From Clostridiales bacterium UBA6388 (lineage in GTDB: Bacteria > Bacillota > Clostridia > Oscillospirales > Oscillospiraceae): DNA of 23,939 nt. How positions within the stretch are numbered: the first letter of the stretch is position 1; each line of letters opens with the position of its first letter. The notes below the pieces were generated by a model that was not told the origin of the DNA, searched no databases, and saw only the letters and a list, made by a program, of their open reading frames with translations. Made by a program: the position numbers and the translations under genes. Shown here piece by piece: positions 15,445 to 22,745 of this stretch. The stretch covers positions 184 to 24,122 of the forward strand of contig DJQK01000025.1 in NCBI GenBank assembly GCA_002437575.1. Direction: 5' to 3'.

Positions 15445-16439
15445 TGGAAAACAGAAGGAAACTTACTGCCGTGCGCGGCATGGGCGCGGCGCTGGTCGGC
15501 TTCGCGGGCTGGATCGTGCTGTATGTCGTCTTCGGCCTCATTGAACCGAACATCTTTACCACGAACAATATGCTGAACCTTCTGCGTTCGATGGCGAAAT
15601 ATCTGCTCGTCGGCGTCGGACAGGGCGTGATCCTGATCACCGGCAACATTGACCTTTCCATCGGCTCGGTCGTCGCGATGTCCGCGATGATCTCGGCCAC
15701 GATGATGAGCCACGGCACGGCCGCCATCGTCGCGGTCTGTGCGGCGATCGTCTGCTGCCTGGCTGTCGGCGTGATCAACGGTCTTCTCGTCGGCAAGTTC
15801 AAGCTCCCGCCCTTTATCGCAACGCTCGGCACAATGTTCTGCGCAAGAGGCGTGGCGTATCTTGCAAACGGCAACCGCAACACCGACGCGATCGTCTCGG
15901 GTCTCGGCAAAGAAGCGGGCGACGCTTTCCAGAACTTCTTCTATTATGGAAAGACCCTCGGCATCTACAACGCCTTCTGGATCGCCTTCGTCATCTTCGC
16001 CGTCGTCTTTTTCCTGATGAACAAGACCCGCACGGGCCGCCACATCTACGCCATCGGCTCGAACGTGGACGCGGCAAAGCTCTCCGGCATCAACGTCTTT
16101 GCGACCACCACGAAGGCCTACCTCATCAGCGCCTTCTGCGCGGCTGTCGTCGGTTTGATCCTCGCCGGTCAGGCCGGTATGGGCAACATGGAAGCGGGAA
16201 ACTCCTATGAAATGTACGGCGTCGCGGCTGGCGTCATCGGCGGCATTTCGCCTCTTGGAGGAAGCGGCCTGCTTCTCGGCGCGTTCGCGGGCGCCGGCGT
16301 GTGGCAGACGCTGGAAAACGGCCTCGGCATCATCGGCGCGCCGGTCGGCATCCAGAGGATCGTCATCGGCGTCATTGTCACGGGCGCGGTCCTCATCGAC
16401 GTCGTCTTCCGTCAGGGCACGAAAAAGGCCAAAAAATAA
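15444..16439 (+). CDS. Sugar ABC transporter permease (RbsC type)
   Basis: The 331-residue integral membrane protein has eight to ten helices. It carries the RbsC/XylH/MglC-type signature GNIDLSIGSVVAM (about 68-80) and the LPPFIATLGTM segment. The cytoplasmic loop motif lies around AGVIGGISPLGGSG (about 260-273) and contacts the ATPase. It forms the transmembrane channel for the sugar delivered by the following lipoprotein. The start ATG shares one base with the ATPase stop, so the two are coupled. Confidence 0.96.
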   Translation: MENRRKLTAVRGMGAALVGFAGWIVLYVVFGLIEPNIFTTNNMLNLLRSMAKYLLVGVGQGVILITGNIDLSIGSVVAMSAMISATMMSHGTAAIVAVCAAIVCCLAVGVINGLLVGKFKLPPFIATLGTMFCARGVAYLANGNRNTDAIVSGLGKEAGDAFQNFFYYGKTLGIYNAFWIAFVIFAVVFFLMNKTRTGRHIYAIGSNVDAAKLSGINVFATTTKAYLISAFCAAVVGLILAGQAGMGNMEAGNSYEMYGVAAGVIGGISPLGGSGLLLGAFAGAGVWQTLENGLGIIGAPVGIQRIVIGVIVTGAVLIDVVFRQGTKKAKK

Positions 16440-16474
16440 CTGGCAGCCCTGCCTGCGCTCGCCTATCCATCCGT

Positions 16475-16500
16475 TATTTTCGCGGAACGCCGCGTGAATA
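16475..16500 (+). other. Hairpin in the permease-binding protein gap
   Basis: CGCGG (16481-16485) pairs with CCGCG (16490-16494) around an AACG loop, and the stem extends outward with TATT/AATA. It has no U-run. Such hairpins between a permease gene and a binding-protein gene can protect the downstream mRNA from 3' decay or act as a partial terminator. That role is inferred from better-studied binding-protein operons. Confidence 0.5.
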
Positions 16501-16534
16501 AACCCGAACTGAAATTTTTTAAGGAGGAACAAAA

Positions 16535-18322
16535 ATGAAAAAGGCATTATCCATTCTGCTTTGCCTTGCGATGCTGGCCTGCGTACTGACCGGCTGCGCA
16601 AGCGGCGAAACAGCGTCCACCGAGACCGCCTCGACGGGTGAGGGCTACAAGATCGCACTCATCACGATGGACTCCATCGACCAGCACTGGATCACCCTGA
16701 AGGAGGGCGCCGAAAAGGCCGCATCCGAGCTCGGCGTACAGCTCACCTTCATGGCCCCCAACACCAAGGACGACGCGCTCCAGATCGAGCAGGTCAATAA
16801 CGCCGTCTCCGCCGGCAACCAGGCCATCATTGTCGCCGCCAACGGCCCCGACGCGATTTCCTCGGCGCTGAAGGAAGCTGCCGACAAAGGCATCAAGATC
16901 ATCTACGTCGACTCTCCGGCAAACGTTCCGGCGGAAGCCACCTTCTCCACCGACAACACTGCCGCAGGTAAGACTGCGGGCCAGACCATGATCGACGCGC
17001 TGACCGAAAAGGGCGTCACCTCCGGCAAGATCGGCATCGTGAACGTCAACGCCGCGACCGCTTCCACTGTCGCGCGTGAAGCAGGCTTCCGCGAGGCCTT
17101 CGAGGGCACCGATTTTGAGCTTCTTGAGACCCAGTACGGCGAAGGCGACGCCGCGAAATCCCAGTCCATCGCCGAAAACTACATCACCCAGGGTGTTGTC
17201 GGCATCTTCGGCTGCAACGAAGGCTCCACCAACGGCGCGGGCAACGCCGTCAAGGCCGCAGGCGCGGACGTTGTCTGCGTGGGCTTTGATAAGTCCGACG
17301 CCATCCTCGGCCTCATTGAAGACGGCTACATTCTCGCGACGATGGCCCAGAACCCCGACGTCATGGGCTACGAGGGCGTGAAGGCCGCTGTCGACGCGCT
17401 GAACGGCAAGGACCTCGGCGGCGCTGTCACCGACACCGGCGTCTCCGTTCTGAAAGCTGAAAAGGCCGCGACGGCCGGTGAAGAGACTGCCGCTGCCGCC
17501 GGCGACTACAAGATCGCGCTCATCACGATGGACTCCATCGACCAGCACTGGATCACCCTGAAGGAAGGCGCGGAAAAGGCCGCGTCCGAGCTCGGCGTCG
17601 AGCTCGTCTTCATGGCCCCCAACACCAAGGACGACGCCCAGCAGATCGAGCAGGTCAATAACGCCGTCGCGGGCGGCTGCAACGCCATCATCGTCGCCGC
17701 CAACGGCCCCGACGCCATCTCCTCGGCGCTGAACGAGGCTTCCGCTGCGGGCATCAAGATCGTCTACGTCGACTCCCCGGCAAACGTTCCGGCGGAGGCC
17801 ACCTTCTCCACCGACAACACCGCCGCCGGCAAGACCGCAGGCGAGACCATGATCAACGCGCTGACCGAAAAGGGCGTCACCTCCGGCAAGATCGGCATCG
17901 TGAACGTCAACGCCGCGACCGCTTCCACCGTCGCGCGTGAGGCCGGCTTCCGCGAGGCCTTTGAAGGCACCGACTTCGAGCTTCTCGAGACCCAGTACGG
18001 CGAAGGCGACGCCGCGAAATCGCAGGGCATTGCTGAAAACTACATCACGCAGGGCGTCGTCGGCATCTTCGGCTGCAACGAAGGCTCCACCAACGGCGCG
18101 GGCAACGCGGTCAAGGCTGCGGGCGCAGATATCGTTTGCGTGGGCTTTGATAAGTCCGACGCCATCCTCGGCCTCATTGAAGACGGCTACATCCTTGCAA
18201 CGATGGCCCAGAACCCCGACGTCATGGGCTACGAGGGCGTGAAGGCTGCTGTCGACGCGCTCAATGGCAAGGACCTCGGCGGCGCTGTCACCGACACCGG
18301 CGTCTCCGTTCTGACCAAGTAA
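16535..18322 (+). CDS. Lipoprotein with two tandem sugar-binding domains
   Basis: The protein has 595 residues, about twice the usual length of a ribose-type binding protein. A lipoprotein signal peptide ends in the lipobox LTGC (Cys21), followed by a Ser/Thr/Glu-rich linker. Then come two complete Peripla_BP_4-type domains, residues 38-306 and 325-593, joined by an Ala/Glu-rich 18-residue linker. I count 16 differences in 269 aligned residues (about 94% identity). Both copies keep the likely binding-cleft segments (DSIDQHW, DSPAN, REAGFREAF, GFDKSD, ATMAQNPD), so both should bind ligand. The site AAGGAGG is seven bases before the start. Codons are strongly biased to C-ending forms, consistent with high expression. 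It is the substrate receptor of the preceding ATPase and permease. Which sugar it binds is not readable; ribose-, allose- or lyxose-like sugars are possible. Confidence 0.96.
   Translation: MKKALSILLCLAMLACVLTGCASGETASTETASTGEGYKIALITMDSIDQHWITLKEGAEKAASELGVQLTFMAPNTKDDALQIEQVNNAVSAGNQAIIVAANGPDAISSALKEAADKGIKIIYVDSPANVPAEATFSTDNTAAGKTAGQTMIDALTEKGVTSGKIGIVNVNAATASTVAREAGFREAFEGTDFELLETQYGEGDAAKSQSIAENYITQGVVGIFGCNEGSTNGAGNAVKAAGADVVCVGFDKSDAILGLIEDGYILATMAQNPDVMGYEGVKAAVDALNGKDLGGAVTDTGVSVLKAEKAATAGEETAAAAGDYKIALITMDSIDQHWITLKEGAEKAASELGVELVFMAPNTKDDAQQIEQVNNAVAGGCNAIIVAANGPDAISSALNEASAAGIKIVYVDSPANVPAEATFSTDNTAAGKTAGETMINALTEKGVTSGKIGIVNVNAATASTVAREAGFREAFEGTDFELLETQYGEGDAAKSQGIAENYITQGVVGIFGCNEGSTNGAGNAVKAAGADIVCVGFDKSDAILGLIEDGYILATMAQNPDVMGYEGVKAAVDALNGKDLGGAVTDTGVSVLTK
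16646..17452 (+). repeat. Binding-domain repeat unit 1
   Basis: This is the 807-bp unit encoding residues 38-306 of the tandem binding protein. It is repeated 861 bp downstream. The two copies differ by many silent as well as coding changes, so this is not a simple assembly duplication. Confidence 0.97.
17507..18313 (+). repeat. Binding-domain repeat unit 2
   Basis: This is the second 807-bp unit, encoding residues 325-593. The 18-residue linker before it (KAEKAATAGEETAAAAGD) resembles the mature N-terminal linker of copy 1 (GETASTETASTGEG). This suggests that a whole mature coding region was fused behind the first copy. Confidence 0.97.
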
Positions 18323-18331
18323 GTTTTCCCA

Positions 18332-18496
18332 AGGGTGCATCTGGGAACTGAAAATGCGACCGACAGCGCGGATTTTTCGTGCTGAGCAAGCCATTTTCCC
18401 GCAGGAATACTTGATGTATTTCAAGGAAAAATGGCGCAGACACAGCGCGGAAAGGACCGCTGCTCGGGTGCATTGGCAGTTTCCATGATGCACCCT
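18332..18496. repeat. MITE/REP-like inverted-repeat element
   Basis: A 165-bp stretch is bounded by the perfect terminal inverted repeat AGGGTGCATC / GATGCACCCT. The match extends to about 19 bases with one mismatch and one extra base (18332-18350 with 18477-18496). Inside are nested pairs: GAGCA/TGCTC (18384-18388, 18461-18465), GCCATTTTCC/GGAAAAATGGC (18390-18399, 18425-18435) and AATAC/GTATT (18406-18410, 18416-18420). There is also a local hairpin (CAGCGCG/CGTGCTG) and a direct repeat ACAGCGCGGA (18363-18372, 18442-18451). An open frame of 44 codons (18354-18488) runs through it without a good ribosome binding site. No target-site duplication is evident. It may be a dispersed element or a structured 3' RNA of the transporter mRNA. 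Confidence 0.6.
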
Positions 18497-18497
18497 A

Positions 18498-18527
18498 GCA
18501 AAAGCGCCGGTCCTCCGGCGCTTTTGC
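18498..18527 (+). terminator. Hairpin, probable terminator of the ABC operon
   Basis: A perfect 13-bp stem (18498-18510 with 18515-18527, TCCT loop) contains a CTTTTG stretch in its 3' arm, but no U-run follows. It lies between the transporter operon and the promoter of the isomerase unit and probably separates them. Confidence 0.6.
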
Positions 18528-18549
18528 CGAACGGAGCGCGAAAAAACGC

Positions 18550-18577
18550 TTGACACGTGCTGAAAATACGATAGGAT
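18550..18577 (+). promoter_or_regulatory. Promoter of the isomerase-kinase unit
   Basis: TTGACA (18550-18555) and TAGGAT (18572-18577) are separated by 16 bases. The predicted start near 18584 leaves a leader of about 80 bases that holds a long imperfect palindrome. Confidence 0.7.
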
Positions 18578-18592
18578 ACACAGTGCGGCGGG

Positions 18593-18617
18593 ATATGTTC
18601 ACATGGCTTGAACGTAT
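18593..18617. promoter_or_regulatory. 25-bp palindrome, candidate operator
   Basis: ATATGTTCA (18593-18601) and TGAACGTAT (18609-18617) are reverse complements at eight of nine positions, with a 7-base spacer. The site begins about nine bases after the predicted transcription start, where a bound repressor would block elongation. The ROK regulator encoded downstream is the obvious candidate; the link is inference. Confidence 0.5.
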
Positions 18618-18662
18618 GCCCCTACACTATGTAATGAATAATCTCAAAAGGAGTCATGATAT

Positions 18663-19352
18663 ATGAAGCGTTCGGAAATCAATAAGGCCCTCAGAGAGCT
18701 CGAGGCCATGTGCAAAAAGCATCACTGCTATCTGCCGCCGTTCTGCAATTTTACGCCCGAAGAATGGAAAACAAAAGGGCATGAGTATGACGAGGTGCGC
18801 GAGTGTATGCTCGGCTGGGACATCACCGACTACGGCCAGGGCAAGTTCGACGAGCTCGGCTTCTCGCTCATCACCATCCGCAACGGCAACCGGAAGATGC
18901 GTGAAAAATACCCGAAGGTCTACGCCGAAAAGCTCCTGTTTTTGAAGGAGGGCCAGTACTCCCCCAACCACTTCCACTGGTTCAAGACCGAAGACATCAT
19001 CAACCGCGGCGGCGGCAACGTGCTCATCCGCGTGTATAATTCCAAAGAAGACGAGTCGATCGACTATGAATCCGACGTCGTCGTCCATACCGACGGAAGA
19101 TCGTATACCGTCCCCGCCGGTACGCAGATCCGCCTGACCCCGGGCGAGAGCATCTACGTCTATCAGAGGCTGTATCACGATTTCACCGTCGAGCCCGGCA
19201 CGGGCGATGTGCTTCTGGGCGAGGTCAGCCAGTGCAACGACGACAATACGGATAACCGTTTCAATCCCCCTATGGGCCGCTTCCCGGAAATTGAAGAGGA
19301 CGAAGCGCCATACCGGCTTTTGTGCAACGAATACCCGCAAGCGAAGGACTAA
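18663..19352 (+). CDS. D-lyxose/D-mannose-type cupin sugar isomerase
   Basis: This 229-residue enzyme belongs to the D-lyxose ketol-isomerase family (cupin fold, Mn-dependent). It converts D-lyxose to D-xylulose and often also D-mannose to D-fructose. Metal ligands are visible as H103 and H105 in NHFHW, E110 in KTED and H172 in LYHDF. The length agrees with known members (about 227). An AAAGGAG site lies nine bases before the start. It is the first gene behind its own promoter and palindrome and is followed after 12 bases by a PfkB kinase. That fits isomerisation of the imported aldose to a ketose before phosphorylation. The true substrate may be another aldose. Confidence 0.9.
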   Translation: MKRSEINKALRELEAMCKKHHCYLPPFCNFTPEEWKTKGHEYDEVRECMLGWDITDYGQGKFDELGFSLITIRNGNRKMREKYPKVYAEKLLFLKEGQYSPNHFHWFKTEDIINRGGGNVLIRVYNSKEDESIDYESDVVVHTDGRSYTVPAGTQIRLTPGESIYVYQRLYHDFTVEPGTGDVLLGEVSQCNDDNTDNRFNPPMGRFPEIEEDEAPYRLLCNEYPQAKD

Positions 19353-19364
19353 GAGGATACCAAT

Positions 19365-20330
19365 ATGATCGACGTTGCTGCTCTGGGTGAATTACTCATT
19401 GATTTTGCCGCAAAATCAAAAGACGCGGACGGCTACCCCACGATGGCCGCAAACCCCGGCGGCGCGCCGGGCAATTTCCTCGCCGCGCTGAACGCTTACG
19501 GCTGCAAGACGGCCTTTCTCGGCAAGGTCGGAGACGACGCGTTCGGGCATCTTCTGCTCGGCACACTCCAAAAGGCCGGGATCGAGACAAAGGGCATTGT
19601 CGTTGACCCCTCGGTTTTTACGACGCTTGCCTTCGTGACCTTTGACGACGCCGGTGACCGTTCTTTCTCCTTTGCCCGCAAGCCCGGCGCGGATACGCAG
19701 CTTCGCTGGGACGAGGTCGATCTTTCGGTCCTGGACGAAGCGAAGGTCTTCCACTTCGGAACGCTCAGCTTAACGCAGGAGCCGGTCCGTTCGGCCACGC
19801 AAAAGGCCGTCGCCTACGCAAAGGCCAAAGGCAAGCTCATCACCTGCGACCCCAATCTGCGGCAGCCCCTCTGGCCTTCCCCCGAGGCCGCAAAAGAGCA
19901 GATGCTCTGGAGCCTCCAGCAAGCGGACGTTGTGAAGATCAGCGACAACGAGGTCGAGTTCTTATGGCACTGCACACCGGAAGAGGGCGCGAAGCGTCTC
20001 GTTGACGAATTCGGCGTGGGTCTTGCGATGCTCACGCTGGGCCCTGATGGGTGCTTGCTGCAAACGAAAACCGCATCCTTCCGCGGCTACTGCCCGAAGG
20101 TGCACCCTGTCGACACGACCGGAGCCGGCGATATTTTCGGCGGCAGCGCCGTGGCAAGGCTTCTGGATCTGAAAAAGCCGCTGGACAGCCTGACGGACGA
20201 GGATCTTTCCTTCATCGGCAGCTACGCGCTTACCGCAGCAAGCTTGTCGACCGAGCGCTCCGGCGGCATTCCGAGCATTCCGGAAAAAAGCGCGGTGCTG
20301 GCCGCGATGCAAAAAGGAGTGCGCGCATGA
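19365..20330 (+). CDS. PfkB-family sugar kinase, fructokinase-like
   Basis: This 321-residue ribokinase-fold enzyme phosphorylates a ketose with ATP. The N-terminal GELLIDF and GGAPGN (32-37) motifs and the C-terminal DTTGAGDIFGG (250-260, catalytic Asp256) are typical of bacterial fructokinases. Fructose made by the upstream isomerase would become fructose-6-phosphate. AGAGGA lies seven bases upstream of the start. The stop overlaps the start of the FGGY kinase as ATGA. Specificity within PfkB is hard to read from sequence, so other ketoses remain possible. Confidence 0.92.
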   Translation: MIDVAALGELLIDFAAKSKDADGYPTMAANPGGAPGNFLAALNAYGCKTAFLGKVGDDAFGHLLLGTLQKAGIETKGIVVDPSVFTTLAFVTFDDAGDRSFSFARKPGADTQLRWDEVDLSVLDEAKVFHFGTLSLTQEPVRSATQKAVAYAKAKGKLITCDPNLRQPLWPSPEAAKEQMLWSLQQADVVKISDNEVEFLWHCTPEEGAKRLVDEFGVGLAMLTLGPDGCLLQTKTASFRGYCPKVHPVDTTGAGDIFGGSAVARLLDLKKPLDSLTDEDLSFIGSYALTAASLSTERSGGIPSIPEKSAVLAAMQKGVRA

Positions 20331-21634
20331 AAACATTCGGACTGGATTTGGGCACCACCTCAATCTGCGCCGTCGTTTTTGAAGAGAAAACCGGCGTTTT
20401 GGCGGCAAAAACCGTCCGGAACGCAGCCTTTTTACCGGGTGAAAGCTGGCAGAGGACGCAGGACGCGGCGGCGATCCTTGACATCGCTTTTTCTCTCGTG
20501 CAGGAGCTTCTGGAGCAATTTCCAGACGTTTCGGCCATCGGCGTCACAGGGCAGATGCACGGCATTTTATATCTCGACGCGCAAGGCCGCTGCGTGAGCC
20601 CGCTTTACACGTGGCAGGACGGCAGAGCCGCTTTGCCCTTTGACGAAGCGGAAAGCTGGGCAGAACACCTGTCCCGCCTGACAGGCTTTCCGGTTTCCGC
20701 GGGATACGGTCTTGCAACGCATGATTATAACGTTAACCACGCGCTCGTTCCGGAAGGAGCGGCCCGCTTCTGCACGATCGCGGACTACGCTGCCATGCGC
20801 CTTTCAGGCAGGACCTCTCCCCTGCTCGACGCTTCGAACGCGGCAAGCCTCGGGCTTTTCGACCTGCAAGGAGGCTGCTTCGACGAGGCGGCGCTTCAAA
20901 AGGCCGGGATGGACAAGAAGTTTTTGCCGCAGCTCGCGAAAAACGCCTGTCTCGGAACGGGCCGCTTGGGAAAACCCGTCTATGCAGCCATCGGAGACAA
21001 TCAGGCGGCGTTTCTGGGCGCGGTCGACGAAAAATCGGACGCGCTTCTTATAAACGTCGGCACGGGAAGTCAGGTCGCGGTGTTTACGCCGGAGTATCTG
21101 TGCGCGCCGGGGCTGGAAACAAGGCCGTTTCCCGGCGGGGGTTTTCTTCTCGTCGGCGCGGCCCTCTGCGGCGGCAGGAGCTACGCGCTTCTCGAGCGCT
21201 TTTTCCGGCAGACGGTACAGATGGCGACCGGAAAAGACGAAAGCCTTTATCGCGCAATGGAGCGGGCTTTGGACGCAGCGGGAGACATTTCGGACGCGCC
21301 CGAGGCCATCACGACCTTTGAGGGCACGCGCGAAGACCCATCTCTTCGCGGGAGCTTTCAGAGCATCAGCGCGGAAAACTTCACGCCGGTACACTTCATG
21401 CACAGCGTCATGAACGGCATGGCGCAGGAGCTTTACGGAATGTACCGCGGCTATCTCGACGCGGGCGGCAGGACGCCCTCTAAAATGGTAGGCTCCGGCA
21501 ACGGTCTGCGCAAAAACCGCCATCTGCAAAAAGCCTTCGAGCGCGTGTTTTCCTGCCCGATGACGCTCTCGCGATACGAAGAGGAAGCCGCCTGCGGGGC
21601 GGCGCGTTGGGCGGGAATTTGTCAGGGAGATTGA
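20327..21634 (+). CDS. FGGY-family kinase, sedoheptulokinase-like
   Basis: The 435-residue kinase of the FGGY family has the phosphate-1 motif GLDLGTTS (5-12), the segment GVTGQMHGI (72-80), TWQDGR (95-100), SNAASLGLF (170-178), GDNQAAFLG (223-231, with Asp224 as likely catalytic base) and a C-terminal GSGNGLRKN. The MHG, TWQDGR, NAAS and GSG-L-xN pattern resembles sedoheptulokinase rather than xylulokinase or glycerol kinase. The start at 20327 is fixed by an AAAAAGGAG site and the ATGA overlap with the PfkB gene; a longer open frame upstream is the other reading frame of that gene. It could act on sedoheptulose, or on xylulose made from lyxose. The family is sure; the substrate is not. Confidence 0.9.
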   Translation: MKTFGLDLGTTSICAVVFEEKTGVLAAKTVRNAAFLPGESWQRTQDAAAILDIAFSLVQELLEQFPDVSAIGVTGQMHGILYLDAQGRCVSPLYTWQDGRAALPFDEAESWAEHLSRLTGFPVSAGYGLATHDYNVNHALVPEGAARFCTIADYAAMRLSGRTSPLLDASNAASLGLFDLQGGCFDEAALQKAGMDKKFLPQLAKNACLGTGRLGKPVYAAIGDNQAAFLGAVDEKSDALLINVGTGSQVAVFTPEYLCAPGLETRPFPGGGFLLVGAALCGGRSYALLERFFRQTVQMATGKDESLYRAMERALDAAGDISDAPEAITTFEGTREDPSLRGSFQSISAENFTPVHFMHSVMNGMAQELYGMYRGYLDAGGRTPSKMVGSGNGLRKNRHLQKAFERVFSCPMTLSRYEEEAACGAARWAGICQGD

Positions 21635-21659
21635 CAAAAAGTGTTCTACCACATATAAT
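21631..21659 (+). promoter_or_regulatory. Perfect consensus promoter before the manA-like gene
   Basis: TTGACA (21631-21636), a 17-base spacer and TATAAT (21654-21659) match the sigma-A consensus at all twelve bases. The -35 box overlaps the stop codon of the FGGY kinase. The predicted start (about 21665-21667) falls inside the AGGAGG site of the next gene (21662-21667). Confidence 0.75.
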
Positions 21660-21674
21660 TCAGGAGGTATTTGT

Positions 21675-22727
21675 ATGGACAAGCAGCTTTGGCAGCGGCC
21701 GGTCTTTTTTGAACGCAACCGCGTTTACCGCGTCTATCTCGGCGGCAAGCTCTTTCACGATTTCATGGGCGACGCGCCGGAAGACGGCTTCTACCCCGAA
21801 GAGTGGGTCTCGTCGACCGTTCACGCGATGAACGCCGTGAGCAAGGGCCCGCTGGAGGGCATTTCGATCGTTGAAGGAACGGACATTCCGCTCACGACCC
21901 TTTTAGACGAGCACCGGGAGGACTGTCTGGGCAGCCGCAAAACGCTCGGCGTGCTCGTCAAATATCTCGACAGCGCCATCCGCCTTCCGATGCAGGTCCA
22001 TCCCACGCGGGACTTTTCGCGGAAGTTCTTTCACAGCCCCTACGGAAAGGCCGAGTCGTGGGTCGTACTGGCCACGCGTCCGGGCGCCTGCATCTACTAC
22101 GGCTTTTCGCGGCAGGTGACGCGGGAGGAATTTGAACGTGCGGTCGATGCGTCGATGCAGTCGAAAACCTGCATGACGGACTTTGTAAACCGCGTGGAGG
22201 TACGGCCCGGAGACGTCTTTTTCGTTCCTGCGGGCGTGATCCACGCCATCGGGCCGGGGTGCCTTCTTTTAGAGGCGCAGGAGCCGTCGGATTTCACCGT
22301 TCAACCCGAGCACTGGTGCGGCGAGCATTTGCTGAGCGACCACGAAATGTATTTAGGGCTGGAGCGCGAAATCGCCAACAGCTGCTTTGATTTTACAAGA
22401 TACGGCGTGCGCGTCGTGGAAGAAGGCAGAAAAACGCCGCGCCTTGTCTGGAGCTGCGAAAACGCAAGGCTCGAGAGCCTCATCGGCCCCGACGACACCG
22501 ACTGCTTCTCGGTCGACCGCTTGACGCTTTCCGGCGGGAAAACGACGCTGGACGCGCCCGCGGGCGTGTGCATCGCCGCAAGCGGCGAGGGCAGCGTGAC
22601 CTGCAGCGATTTTACGCATCCGCTCAAAAAGGGCGACTACTTCTTCCTTCCCGCCTGCGCATCTAGCGAAACCGTGCTGGATGGCACGCTGGAGCTTCTG
22701 ATCTGCAAGGGCGGCAAAGAAGCATAA
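21675..22727 (+). CDS. manA: Class I mannose-6-phosphate isomerase
   Basis: The 350-residue cupin-type zinc enzyme interconverts mannose-6-phosphate and fructose-6-phosphate. The zinc ligands are visible as Q107 and H109 in MQVHP, E127 in KAESWVV and H190 in PAGVIHAIGPG. The N-terminal RVYLGGKLFHDFMG and EEWVSS segments fit the class I family. The start has AGGAGG seven bases upstream. It sits between the sugar kinases and a ROK regulator, so it may channel mannose-6-phosphate, or act on a related aldose, in this pathway. Bacterial homologues of this type sometimes have other or weaker activities, so the exact substrate is uncertain. Confidence 0.9.
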   Translation: MDKQLWQRPVFFERNRVYRVYLGGKLFHDFMGDAPEDGFYPEEWVSSTVHAMNAVSKGPLEGISIVEGTDIPLTTLLDEHREDCLGSRKTLGVLVKYLDSAIRLPMQVHPTRDFSRKFFHSPYGKAESWVVLATRPGACIYYGFSRQVTREEFERAVDASMQSKTCMTDFVNRVEVRPGDVFFVPAGVIHAIGPGCLLLEAQEPSDFTVQPEHWCGEHLLSDHEMYLGLEREIANSCFDFTRYGVRVVEEGRKTPRLVWSCENARLESLIGPDDTDCFSVDRLTLSGGKTTLDAPAGVCIAASGEGSVTCSDFTHPLKKGDYFFLPACASSETVLDGTLELLICKGGKEA

Positions 22728-22745
22728 AACGACAGGAATACACAT

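Noticed and set aside
15219..16658. A 479-codon minus-strand open frame antisense to the permease.
   Set aside because: The product is a low-complexity Asp/Arg/His-rich string with no family features, and the plus-strand permease is unmistakable.
16535..18322. The binding-domain duplication as an assembly artefact.
   Set aside because: The copies differ by 16 residues and many silent changes and are joined by a unique linker in frame, which a false duplication would not show.
16547..18556. A 669-codon open frame on the minus strand, antisense to the tandem binding protein.
   Set aside because: It mirrors the strong C-ending codon bias of the real gene, which removes antisense stops. Its own product repeats only because the sense gene repeats, and it has no ribosome binding site or recognisable domain.
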